From the NCBI RefSeq assembly GCF_910591885.1, contig NW_025963549.1, positions 2,108,001-2,172,000 of the forward strand: a stretch of DNA of 64,000 nucleotides, read 5' to 3'. Below the pieces are notes generated by a model that saw only the letters and a list, made by a program, of their open reading frames with translations, was not told where the DNA came from and searched no databases. Source of the stretch: Bombus terrestris. Lineage: Eukaryota; Arthropoda; Insecta; Hymenoptera; Apidae. The stretch's first letter is position 1. Each line of letters begins with the position of its first letter. Both the position numbers and the translations under genes were made by a program. This document shows positions 46,908 to 57,500 of this stretch, piece by piece.

Positions 46908-47503
46908 CTAAACCTTTCGAATTTCTCTCTCTGTACACAGTGCCTTCGTAAATATATCCGCAGTATTTTCGTCTGTACTTACCTTAAGTATGTTTATCTT
47001 GTTCTCCTTTAAGCACTCGTGAACATAGTGGTAATGAACTTCAATGTGTTTAGAATTTTTTGTAAAATTTCCGTGCTTTGCTATACTCATCACTCCAGAG
47101 TTATCCTCATCAATTTTTACAGGGTTATCGTCTAGATTTACATTGAAGATTTTCATAATTTCCATAATGGACATTAATTCACTCACCGCTTCCGATAGAG
47201 CTACATACTCTGGATACGTCGAGGCTTTTGTCACACACCTTTGTTTTTTGGACTTCCAACCAATTACATTTACACACAATCTAATTACATATTCAGAAGT
47301 CGATTTCTTTTCTAAATGATCTCCTGCCTAATCAGCGTCCACATAACAATCTATCGTTTCACATTTTTCATTCCTTTTATAATCTAGTCTTAAGTCTCTA
47401 GACCGATACAAATATTTCAATATTCGCAAAGCAAATTTAAAATGTGTCTCATTACAACAATCTTGAAATCTACTCAAATAATTCACACTATAACTTATAT
47501 CGC
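46908..47503 (-). pseudogene. Copia-1 RNase H and RT end, copy C
   Basis: RNase H with the TAG in place of the DADW Trp, as in A and B (near 47328-47330), then the C-terminal RT part up to the Gypsy-2 insertion (tcgc at 47500-47503). Confidence 0.9.
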
Positions 47504-48016
47504 TGTAGTATCGTGGGCAAAAGGCCCAAGACAGCGGCCGAACCGTATACAAAGTGGCGAGAGCCGTTGCGCCGTCGAGTACATCAATGTGTCGTCGGTC
47601 TTTTCAAGTGGACAGTTTTATGGAAAGAGCCTGCGTGACCCTGGCCATGGGGTTTCGGGACATGTGTTCGATGGGACGAGAAAAGACAAAGAGACGCTAA
47701 GGGTAGAGTTGGTTGAGACGCCAGCGAGAACGAATGCAAGAGGAGTGCAGTATGAGTTGAGAAGCGAGAGCGTGCGAGTGCAGATGCCAAAGACGAGAGT
47801 TGTAGAGTTGCTAGCGTTGTAGAGAGATCGAGTTGTTAGTTATAGAGTTGCGAGAGTGATTTGAACGGAATAAGACTTTTGTGTTTTAGTTCAAGTTGAA
47901 CATTTATCGTTCTCTGTCCAATTAATCTTTGTTATTTTTATTTTTCTTAATAAATAGTATTAGGAGAATTTTACAAACCTAAATTATCCTAATCCTATCC
48001 CTTTTACGATACTACA
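47504..48016 (+). repeat. Gypsy-2 5' LTR
   Basis: 513 bp with long inverted ends TGTAGTATCGT...ACGATACTACA. The middle is rich in short gagttg/gagagc repeats; aataaatag near 47949 may serve in polyadenylation. The + and - frames inside are not genes. Confidence 0.95.
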
Positions 48017-48019
48017 AAT

Positions 48020-48038
48020 TGGGGGCTCGAGCCGGGAT
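48020..48038 (+). promoter_or_regulatory. Gypsy-2 primer-binding site
   Basis: TGGGGGCTCGAGCCGGGAT starts three bases after the LTR. It resembles the complement of the tRNA-Pro 3' end, apart from a difference in the middle. The assignment is from memory of tRNA ends. Confidence 0.6.
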
Positions 48039-48100
48039 TGAAACCAGACAGAGAACGACACGTTTAACGGAACTAATTGTGCTGAAAAAAAGAGTTGAAA

Positions 48101-51100
48101 ATGGCAAATTGTGAAGAGGAACAGTTTTCGACTGAAGAGGTTTCGACGCTGGAGGAGCTAAGAAATAAGCTCGCAAGTCTGAATCTGCCGATATCAGGTT
48201 CGAAGTCAGTGCTGATGGCCAGGCTGAACCGAGCGTATAAGGCTGGTCAATCAACTTCGAAGGAATCGAAGCGCGATGAGGAATCGGTAAATCAGCGAAA
48301 CCTAAGGAGTGGGCAGAGAGCTGAGCGCGATCAGGATGGAGATGAAGACCTCGAGAAGCTGAGGACGAAGGAGTTGAGAGCGCGCCTCGCTAGCTTGGGG
48401 TTAAAGGTCACAGGGAGAAAATCTGAACTACGCGCACGGCTACAGGCGGCCCTGGAAGGAGGCAACGTACCGTCGGAAGAAGAAAGCGACGACGAAAGTG
48501 ACAATGAAGAAGATGAGAGAGACGTGATAAAACACGAGGGAGGTACGCGAGCGATGTGCTCGGACCGTGATGAATATCGCCAAAAGGCAGGTACCGTCTC
48601 GGTATTAAGCTTTAAAGACGTCGAAGACGCATTAGAATTGTTTAGCGGCGACAAAGGTGAAAACGTGGAGCGATGGTTCGAATCATTCGAAGAAGTCGCG
48701 GACACGTGTATGTGGTCCGACGGCCAGAAGGCAGTCTACGCGAGGAAGCTGCTGAGGGGATCGGCGAAAATATTCGCAAGCTTCGAGTGCCATGCCAGGA
48801 CTTGGCATGAGCTGAAGAAGGGACTAATCAGAGAGTTCTCCAGAAAGTCCAACAGTAGGCAAGTACACAAAAAGCTTAGTGGGACGAGAAAGAAAAGCGA
48901 CGAGGCGTGCTTGGCCTACATGTATCGCATGCTGGAAATAGCCAGTCATGCCGATATACAGGAAGAAGTCAAAGTAGAGTACATCATAGACGGGATAATA
49001 GACGAAGAAGTCCATAAATCTATGCTGTATGGTGCTGCATCCATCAAGGAGCTAAGGAAGAGGTTAATCGCGTACGAGGAGCAGAAGAGCCGAAGGACGA
49101 AGTCGGTTGCGAAGCCGGCCAGAGTTGAGAGAAACAACAGTCCCAGTCAAGGTGAAAGTGCGAGAAAGACGCGTTGCTACAATTGCGGCGATAAAGCACA
49201 TGTAAGCGCGGATTGCCCGAACAGATCGAGAGGTCCTAAGTGTTTCAAGTGTAGAGAGTACGGACACGTCGCATCGAAATGCAGCGATCTGGGTAAGTCC
49301 CCTAAAGAGGTTTGTAATACACAAAAGTCGCTGCGAGCGGGTTGTAAGAGTGTTAGAATTGGAAATTGCGAACTGAGCGCGTTGATAGATACCGGTAGCG
49401 AATTAACCCTGATGCGGGCGGATCAACATGCCAAAATTGGAGCGCCCAAATTAATTCGAGAAATTATCGAGTTTCGCAGTATCGGATCCGAGAACAATCT
49501 TACGCTCGGGAAATTTTCAACGGATATTGTCATAGATGATGAGTTATATCATATAACGGTGCATGTAGTTCCGAACACTATGATGCACCGTTCGTTGATA
49601 ATAGGCACAGACTTCCTGGATACCGTTGAGATGAACAGGAGGAGGGGAGATATCTCCATTTTCAGATTAAAAGACGAAAACTCCGATGGGATTCCGGAAG
49701 TTTTTAAAGTAGACATAGAGACGGGGGCGCGTGGAGTAGATTTATCCCATGTCGAAAACGTGCACCATAAGCAGGCAGTAGAGAGTTTAATCCGAAATTA
49801 TAGGCCACAGAAAACGCGCGAAGTAGGAATCAAAATGAATATAATATTGCATGACGATATTCCGGTTTACGAAAGGCCGCGAAGACTATCTCCACAAGAC
49901 AAGGTCGAGGTCGACAAACAGATCAAAATGTGGCTGGAGGATGGAATAATACGCCAATCACATTCCGACTATGCCAGTCCGATCGTTTTGGTCAAAAAGA
50001 AAGACGGCTCGACTAGAATTTGCGTTGATTATAGACAATTAAATAAAAAGGTAGTAAAAGATAGATACCCACTGCCCTTGATCGAAGACCAACTAGATTC
50101 GCTACAGGGCTCGAGGGTATTTAGCACGTTGGATCTTAAGAACGGATTTTTTCATGTTCCTGTTGGGGAAAGTAGCAGGAAGTATACAGCGTTCGTAGTC
50201 CCCACAGGCCAGTACGAATTCCTCAAAATGCCTTTTGGATTGTGCAATTCGCCAGCCGTCTTTCAGAAATATATAAACGCAGTTTTTAAAGAGTTGATCG
50301 CGACAGGGGTGGTGCTGACGTACATGGACGATCTGATCGTGCCGTCGACTGACTTTTCGAGTGGGATAGAGAAACTAAGCACAGTGCTGCGTGTTGCTAG
50401 TGAACACGGACTACTCGTAAACTGGAGTAAATGTCGATTCCTACAAACGAAAATAGAATATTTGGGCCACATCATCGAGGGCGGTAATATTCAACCATCT
50501 GAATGCAAAACCAAGGCCGTCGCTAATTTCCCGGAGCCCCGATCGGCTAGAGATGTTCAGAGTTTCCTGGGCTTAGCGGGATACTTTAGGAAGTTTGTGC
50601 CCCGGTATTCTGTCATCGCGAGACCATTAACAGATCTATTAAGGAAAAATGTCCCGTTCAGGTTCGAATCGCGCGAGCGCGAAGCGTTCGGAAGCCTAAA
50701 AACTGCGTTAAGCGAGAAGCCACTGTTGAAGCTGTATCGTGTTGGAGCGGAGACTCAGCTGCATACGGATGCGTGCAGCGGGGGATACGGAGCGATCTTA
50801 CTGCAACGCGACAGCGAGGACAACGTTTTTCACCCCGTGTATTATTCGAGCGGAAAAACTTCACCGGCTGAAGAGAAGTACACCAGTTACGAGCTTGAGG
50901 TTTTGGCCATCGTGAAAGCGCTGAAGAAATTCCGTGTCTACTTGCTCGGCATTCCATTCAAAATCGTTACAGATTGTCAGGCGTTCGCGTTAACAATGCG
51001 GAAAAAGGACTTGTGCGTGCGCGTCGCGAGGTGGGCGATCCTCCTAGAGGAGTTCGATTATAAGGTGGAGCATAGGCCCGCGACCAGTATGATGCATGTC

Positions 51101-52393
51101 GACGCGTTGAGTCGAAATCCCCTACCCGAGGTCATGCTAATAGACGAAGACGAACGAGGGATTGTCGTACGTTTGAGAGAAGCGCAGTTGCGAGAGGATG
51201 ACCTGCGACAGATCCGAGACGACATAAAGCAGTACGAGGCCGACGGGTACGTCTTAAGAAACGAACTTTTGTATCGAGAAGTAGAAGACACACCGCTATT
51301 GGTCGTGCCGAAGTCGATGCAAACCCAAGTGGTCCGACGAGCTCACGAACGTGGCCATTTCGGCGTTACCAAAACAGAGGCGTTGGTAAAAAGGGACTAC
51401 TGGTTCCGGGGAATGCGCGAGAAAGTGGAAAGGGTGGTGCGGAGTTGCATCGACTGTATCCTTGCGGAGAGAAAGCAAGGGAAGAAGGAAGGGTTGCTAA
51501 ATACCATCGACAAGGGAGAATTGCCGTTCGACACGTATCACGTCGATCATATTGGACCGTTGCCCACTACAAAGAAAAGCTACCGGCATATCTTCGTAGT
51601 GGTCGATGCTTTCACCAAGTTCGTCTGGTTGTACCCTACCAAATCAACGGGTTCTGCAGAGGTCATCAGCCGCTTGGAAAAACAGTCTGTTTGTTTCGGG
51701 AATCCCAGAAGGATCATCTCTGACCGTGGGACGGCGTTCACAGCTGGTACTTTCGAGGACTATTGTAGTGAGGAAGGCATAGAGCACGTGCGAACTACAA
51801 CTGGAATTCCGCGGGCCAATGGTCAGGTAGAAAGAGTAAATCGGATACTTATCCCGTTGTTGACGAAGTTATCTGCACCAACGCCAGGCGAGTGGTTCAA
51901 GCACCTGGAGAGAACTCAAAAATACCTCAACGCAACTCCCAGCAGAAGCACTAGCGTTACTCCGTTCCAGTTGCTGTTTGGCACGCGGGCGAGAATGCGG
52001 GACGATCCGCAGATGAGGCAGTTAGTTGAAGATGAATGGGCCGCGATGTTCCAGGAAGAACGGGATCAATTGCGTGAAATAGCAAAGAGACGGATCGAGG
52101 AGCTTCAAACCCGCAATAGACAAACGTTCAACAAGAGACGCAAGAAGGCGACGATCTACAAAACAGGAGATCTGGTGGCGATCGAGAGGACGCAAGGCGG
52201 TCCTGGGTTAAAGCTGCATTCAAAGTTCCTTGGGCCGTACCGTGTGGTGAAAGTCCTGCGAAATGACCGCTACGTAGTGCAACGAGAAGGCGAACACGAG
52301 GGACCGCGCACGACTTCCACTGCAGCCGACCACATGAAGTGGTGGAACGCTGGTGTTAGTGATGATAGTGAGAACAGTGATGAGCACATCTGA
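48101..52393 (+). CDS. Gypsy-2 Gag-Pol polyprotein with N-terminal SAP-like motifs
   Basis: 1430 codons from ATG 48101; an in-frame TTG at 48095 is not needed as a start. Domains by residue: two SAP-like motifs (about 15-46 and 84-118; each a helix-turn-helix pattern LRNKLASLNL / LRARLASLGL followed by G-K-S-x-L-x-x-R-L), an acidic linker, Gag (about 180-330), two zinc knuckles (359 on: CYNCGDKAHVSADC and CFKCREYGHVASKC), protease DTGS (430), RT with YMDD (741), RNase H (TDACSGG, about 889), HHCC, integrase D (about 1149), D (1207), E (1243), and a GPY tail. All catalytic residues are present. SAP motifs usually bind DNA; their role in Gag is unknown. No env. Confidence 0.95.
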   Translation: MANCEEEQFSTEEVSTLEELRNKLASLNLPISGSKSVLMARLNRAYKAGQSTSKESKRDEESVNQRNLRSGQRAERDQDGDEDLEKLRTKELRARLASLGLKVTGRKSELRARLQAALEGGNVPSEEESDDESDNEEDERDVIKHEGGTRAMCSDRDEYRQKAGTVSVLSFKDVEDALELFSGDKGENVERWFESFEEVADTCMWSDGQKAVYARKLLRGSAKIFASFECHARTWHELKKGLIREFSRKSNSRQVHKKLSGTRKKSDEACLAYMYRMLEIASHADIQEEVKVEYIIDGIIDEEVHKSMLYGAASIKELRKRLIAYEEQKSRRTKSVAKPARVERNNSPSQGESARKTRCYNCGDKAHVSADCPNRSRGPKCFKCREYGHVASKCSDLGKSPKEVCNTQKSLRAGCKSVRIGNCELSALIDTGSELTLMRADQHAKIGAPKLIREIIEFRSIGSENNLTLGKFSTDIVIDDELYHITVHVVPNTMMHRSLIIGTDFLDTVEMNRRRGDISIFRLKDENSDGIPEVFKVDIETGARGVDLSHVENVHHKQAVESLIRNYRPQKTREVGIKMNIILHDDIPVYERPRRLSPQDKVEVDKQIKMWLEDGIIRQSHSDYASPIVLVKKKDGSTRICVDYRQLNKKVVKDRYPLPLIEDQLDSLQGSRVFSTLDLKNGFFHVPVGESSRKYTAFVVPTGQYEFLKMPFGLCNSPAVFQKYINAVFKELIATGVVLTYMDDLIVPSTDFSSGIEKLSTVLRVASEHGLLVNWSKCRFLQTKIEYLGHIIEGGNIQPSECKTKAVANFPEPRSARDVQSFLGLAGYFRKFVPRYSVIARPLTDLLRKNVPFRFESREREAFGSLKTALSEKPLLKLYRVGAETQLHTDACSGGYGAILLQRDSEDNVFHPVYYSSGKTSPAEEKYTSYELEVLAIVKALKKFRVYLLGIPFKIVTDCQAFALTMRKKDLCVRVARWAILLEEFDYKVEHRPATSMMHVDALSRNPLPEVMLIDEDERGIVVRLREAQLREDDLRQIRDDIKQYEADGYVLRNELLYREVEDTPLLVVPKSMQTQVVRRAHERGHFGVTKTEALVKRDYWFRGMREKVERVVRSCIDCILAERKQGKKEGLLNTIDKGELPFDTYHVDHIGPLPTTKKSYRHIFVVVDAFTKFVWLYPTKSTGSAEVISRLEKQSVCFGNPRRIISDRGTAFTAGTFEDYCSEEGIEHVRTTTGIPRANGQVERVNRILIPLLTKLSAPTPGEWFKHLERTQKYLNATPSRSTSVTPFQLLFGTRARMRDDPQMRQLVEDEWAAMFQEERDQLREIAKRRIEELQTRNRQTFNKRRKKATIYKTGDLVAIERTQGGPGLKLHSKFLGPYRVVKVLRNDRYVVQREGEHEGPRTTSTAADHMKWWNAGVSDDSENSDEHI

Positions 52394-52424
52394 GGGCAGA
52401 TGTGATTTGTCAGGAATGGCCGAG

Positions 52425-52937
52425 TGTAGTATCGTGGGCAAAAGGCCCAAGACAGCGGCCGAACCGTATACAAAGTGGCGAGAGCCGTTGCGCCGTCGAG
52501 TACATCAATGTGTCGTCGGTCTTTTCAAGTGGACAGTTTTATGGAAAGAGCCTGCGTGACCCTGGCCATGGGGTTTCGGGACATGTGTTCGATGGGACGA
52601 GAAAAGACAAAGAGACGCTAAGGGTAGAGTTGGTTGAGACGCCAGCGAGAACGAATGCAAGAGGAGTGCAGTATGAGTTGAGAAGCGAGAGCGTGCGAGT
52701 GCAGATGCCAAAGACGAGAGTTGTAGAGTTGCTAGCGTTGTAGAGAGATCGAGTTGTTAGTTATAGAGTTGCGAGAGTGATTTGAACGGAATAAGACTTT
52801 TGTGTTTTAGTTCAAGTTGAACATTTATCGTTCTCTGTCCAATTAATCTTTGTTATTTTTATTTATCTTAATAAATAGTATTAGGAGAATTTTACAAACC
52901 TAAATTATCCTAATCCTATCCCTTTTACGATACTACA
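52425..52937 (+). repeat. Gypsy-2 3' LTR
   Basis: 513 bp copy of the 5' LTR. 31 bases separate it from the stop codon. The expected purine tract is weak (aggaatggccgag). Confidence 0.95.
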
Positions 52938-52941
52938 TCGC

Positions 52942-53636
52942 GTCTGGTATTTTCACTAATATACAACAGTGCGCCAATTAAATTTTTGTATCCAATATCC
53001 TCTCTATTTATCACAGCTCTTTCAATTTTTAAGTTGGTCTACATAGGTGCACAGTACAATTTGCTATTTTGTAACTTACATTTGTTTGCTAATGATTCAA
53101 TGTATTTCTTTTGGCTTAATCTTATTTCATTTTTGAAATAATCATAGTCTATATTTATTCCAAGATATTCTTTGACTTCACCTAAATCTTTCATTTCAAA
53201 TCTATTAGTTACTAACTTCTTTACCCTTTGTATCTTCCTTTTATTTTTACTACAAATTAGCAAATCGTCTACATACATTAGCAAATAAACAACATTTTCT
53301 CCCTCTCCATGTATATATATGCACAACTCTATGTTATTCTTCTTGAAACCTAATCTCGTCACATACTTATCAAGACACTCATACCACTCTCTTCGACTTT
53401 CTTTTAAACCATAAAGCCCTTTCGATAGTTTACAAACTCTATTCGTTCCGTCCGCATATCCCTTTGGTTGATTTCCATATACCTCCGAAGTTACTTCACC
53501 ATTTAAAAAAGCAGTTTCTACATTCATTTGCTCAATAATTAATCCATTTTGACAACAATATGATAGCAATATCTTAAAGGTCTCATTACTCGCTACTGGG
53601 GAGTATATGTCATCGGCTACGTTTCTTTGTTGGAAT
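52942..53636 (-). pseudogene. Copia-1 RT fragment, copy C
   Basis: RT between the two nested insertions, with MYVDDLLI near 53265. It has a copy-specific TAG near 53036-53038 (a Glu codon in A and B). The left edge carries tcgc (Gypsy-2 duplication), the right edge cctct (BEL duplication, 53637-53641). Confidence 0.9.
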
Positions 53637-53641
53637 CCTCT

Positions 53642-54308
53642 TGTTACGCCACGAGGCTTAACACAGGCTGTATTTTCTAACCGTCACTCGCGGCCCTACA
53701 ATGTCTCAGTCAGATCGTCTTATCTGACCGCCGGATCATATACAATGTATCGACGAGCCCATAGCTGTCGCCAAGCAACGAGTTCTCGAAACGTCGAATT
53801 TGGTCCGTTACGTTTTCCACGCAAGAACAGACATACGTGATCATAGGCGCGAACGGTGGCGTGACCTAAGTATAGTGGGGGTCGTCTTAAAGACGAGACA
53901 AAGAAATCATCCAAAAGTCGATCAGTTCCTTGTGACGCGTCGAACATTACACATTGAGCCAAACATTCACTTATTCTATTAAGTATCATATCGTGCTACG
54001 TCCACCAAGAGACTAAGCTCAATTGTAAGAGCCTTGCTCTATATTGTATACATCTATATTATCTGCGTGCGATAATGTTGTTAATTGTTGATATCTTTTC
54101 AATCGTGTAGACTAAGTGTTGGAAATATACATTATTATAATTCTGTGACTCTCAGTGTTATACCGCATCAACCACCCCGATTATCCTAACCGAAATACGG
54201 GGATCGAACTATTCGTGGTGTCGATTATTCTAATCGTAACGGGAATTTACGACTCTCGTTGACGCGTATTCTAACGACCGCGTCTCCCCGCGATAGCTCT
54301 ATTTTATA
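53642..54308 (+). repeat. BEL 5' LTR
   Basis: 667 bp, TGTTACGCC...TTTTATA. The end is not the usual CA but is fixed by the adjacent primer site and by the target duplication at the other end. Confidence 0.93.
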
Positions 54309-54328
54309 TGGTCCTTCGAGCCGGATTC
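54309..54328 (+). promoter_or_regulatory. BEL primer-binding site (tRNA-Tyr)
   Basis: TGGTCCTTCGAGCCGGATT follows the LTR directly and is complementary to the expected 3' end of insect tRNA-Tyr (acceptor stem CCTTCGA plus CCA). 54329-54567 is a non-coding leader. Confidence 0.75.
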
Positions 54329-54567
54329 AGTGTCAAGTGAATAGTGCTCGCCAGTGACACCCACTACAATACAGTGCCACGTGAATCCAACACAACCAGC
54401 AGCGGAAACGTTACCACCCCAGCGAGGTCAGTAACGTTAAGGGTCGGCACTTTTGAAGAGGTATAATTCGGTGGTTGAAACGCAACCACACATCCTCCTA
54501 CCGCAAGGTGGACAATCGCCAACAGAAGTAAGTCCAAACGATTTCACTATCAATTGCATAAAAAATA

Positions 54568-57500
54568 ATGGCAACCGGAGACGAGCTCGCCAACTTGCAT
54601 CGTCGCCGGGGCTACTGTAGCGCCCAGTTTACACGCCTCGCAAAAAAACTGAAAGACATCGAACAATCAGGCTGTCCGGACGAGATCGACTTGCTTCAAA
54701 TTAAAGAACGTCTAGAAACCTTCGAGAAGGAAATCCGTGCATTACAACACCAGATCGTAACTTTAGACGAGGGAGAGATCGCGCGCGGCAGTGAGCTAGC
54801 GGAAGAATACGAAAGGCTGCAATGCCGAGTAGCCAAACAATTAATCAATACACGACGAAGTACGCCGTCACAGTCGACAAGCGGCGAATCAGCCGTCGGC
54901 CGCGAGTCCGCGTCGCTCAAACTACCGGAGGTTCGCATACCTACATTTGATGGCGCTCTCGAAGATTGGCAGTCGTTTCACGATGCCTTCTCATCAGCGA
55001 TAGATAGAAATGAAAATTTAGCACCGGTTCAGAAATTTCATCATCTCCGAACAGCCTTGACTGGCTGGGCCGCGCGAAGCATACAGTCATTACCCATCAC
55101 CGACGCAAATTACGCAATCGCCATGGACGCTCTTAGGGAAAAATTCGACTGCCACCGTCAGATCTGCATGCGTCACTGGGATTTGCTTTTCGACTATCCC
55201 AAAATAACTAAAGAAACACCCGAAGCTATAGACGATCTTATCGAGACAGTCAAAGTACATCTCCAAGCGTTAGAAAGACTCGGGGACCCAGTCACGTCAA
55301 ACGCCATTCTCATAAAGCTTGTCACGTCGAAGTTACCCTCAGCCGTTGTTCGCGAATGGCAACATACCCTACCGGACAAGAAATTGCCGCCATATACGCA
55401 TTTAGTAGATTTTCTAAAAACACGGACGAATAGCGACAGAGCGTGTTCATCATTAACCGTCAAAAAAGGGGCGTCCGATCAACGCGACCGTCGGCGACAG
55501 GACGCGCCGCGAAGCTATACATTCGTAACTACACATAATACGTTGTTGTGTCCGAACTGCCACGGACAACACAAATTATGGAATTGCCATGTCTTCAAAA
55601 CGAAGACTCCCAAAGAACGCCTGGAAATCGCCAAAAGGGCGTCGCTCTGTACCAATTGTTTAGGCAAGGGACACGCTCTCACTCAACGCTCCGCGGGATC
55701 ATGTCGCATCTGTAGACAGCGACATCACACGTATCTGCATCAAGACCAGGGGCATAGCAAAACACGAACACGTGTCGACCGAACATCGAGCGGTCGATCG
55801 TCGAGCGACCGATCATCCAGCGGTCGATCTTCGCCCAGTTCACCGTCCCCGCGTTCGTCACATCGTTCGAGACGCTCATCTTCGTCTCCCCGAGCGTCTC
55901 GCCGGTATTCTCGTCGAGATTCTCGCCGAGAGTCTCCCCGAGCGTCTCCCCGAACGTCTCCCCGAGCGTCTCGTCGAGATTCTCGCCAAGAGTCTCCCCG
56001 AACGTCTCCGCGAACATCCCCGACACGCGAATCTCGGTTTCCGCGATCGGCGGCATCGGGATCGACCATATCGTCCAGTCCTAAACGACACGGAAAACAA
56101 TGACGTCATCAGACGAGCCTGTTAGGGACCGAACCACAGAAAACGGACTCATCGACCCCGCTCCCTTTTGAACAATTGCAACACGACTTGTTAGTCACAG
56201 CGCAGGTCAACATCTTGAATAATGAAATTCAACCAGTTCGTTGTAGAGCTCTGCTAGATACCGGCTCTAGCATGAACTTTATCACCGAAAGGCTCGCTAA
56301 CTCATTAAAACTCAATCAACAGAAATGTTCGGTCCCAATCGGAGCACTCAACACGTTATCGACGACCTCGAAACGCTACATCACGGCCACGATCACCTCT
56401 ATTGACGGCACATACGTACGCAACTTGACGTTTCTGATCATACCGACTATCGCGTCTTGGGTCCCAAACCAACCCGTAGATCGCTCAACGATACAGATAC
56501 CTAGGAATCTCCAATTAGCCGATCCAAGATTCCATAGACCTGCTCCGATCGAAATATTGTTGAGCGCCGGACCAACACTAGCATCACTCTGTGTCGGCCA
56601 ACTTGATATCAGTCAAGCAAACGGGCCCGACTTGCGTCTGCAAAAGACGAGATTCGGATGGGTCATCGGGGGGAGCCCAACCTCACAATCATTAGCATAC
56701 GCATTTCACACCTCCACGACGGCTTTAAAGGCGGACCTCGCCCGTTTTTGGGAAATCGGCGAGGGACCGCCCACCGCACGAATTTCGGAATCGGAACGAC
56801 AGTGCGAGGAGCACTTTCGAAATCACGTTCAACGCAACAACGAAGGGCGATACGTTGTCGCTCTCCCATTCAACGAAACAACTCCTCCGCTTGGATCTTC
56901 CAAAGCCATGGCAATGAAGCGACTCACTTCCCTCTGCCGTCGATTCCAACGAGACAAACAATTCGAAGCCGACTATCACGCCGTAATACAAGAATACTTG
57001 GAATTAGGACATATGACGAAGATCACCACGGACCACTGCGCGGACGACGGATATTTTCTGCCACATCACGGCGTGATCAAAGAATCCAGCCGGACTACAA
57101 AACTCCGAGTTGTGTTCGACGGATCTGCACCAACCACCACCGGAGTTTCATTAAACGACGTACTTCATACGGGACCGAAACTACAAGACGACATATTTCT
57201 TATCCTTTTAAGATTTCGTTTTCATCAGTATGTCATTACAGGCGATGTCGAAAAGATGTATCGACAATTTCTTGTGCGTCCAGAGGATCGGAAATTCCAA
57301 CAAATCTTGTGGCGCAACTCGGACGGAGAAGTGGACATCTATCAACTTAACACAGTGACATTCGGGCTGTCAGCGGCCCCCTATCTAGCCATTCGGTGCC
57401 TCAAACAACTGGTAGACGACGAGGGACATCGATACCCACGAGCAGCGATTGTCTTACAGCGAGACTTCTACGTCGACGATGTTCTCACAGGAGCCGATAC

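Larger units (their letters stand above)
47504..52937 (+). mobile_element. Gypsy-2, intact young Ty3/Gypsy element
   Basis: 5434 bp with 513 bp LTRs at both ends, a 4-base target duplication tcgc (47500-47503, 52938-52941), a primer site and one uninterrupted gag-pol frame. Only one LTR difference was noticed (ttttctt against ttatctt near the polyadenylation-like aataaatag). This is the youngest insertion in the window and could be active or recently active. Confidence 0.96.

Noticed and set aside
47584..47822. Frames within the Gypsy-2 LTRs, repeated at 52505-52743
   Set aside because: LTR sequence; overlapping frames on both strands.
55860..56010. Regularly repeated motif resembling a repeat-spacer array
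   Set aside because: The repeats are coding (Arg/Ser-rich Gag tail) without spacers; not CRISPR.
56658..57350. 230-codon frame overlapping BEL pol
   Set aside because: Alternative frame over the RT region; pol explains the sequence.
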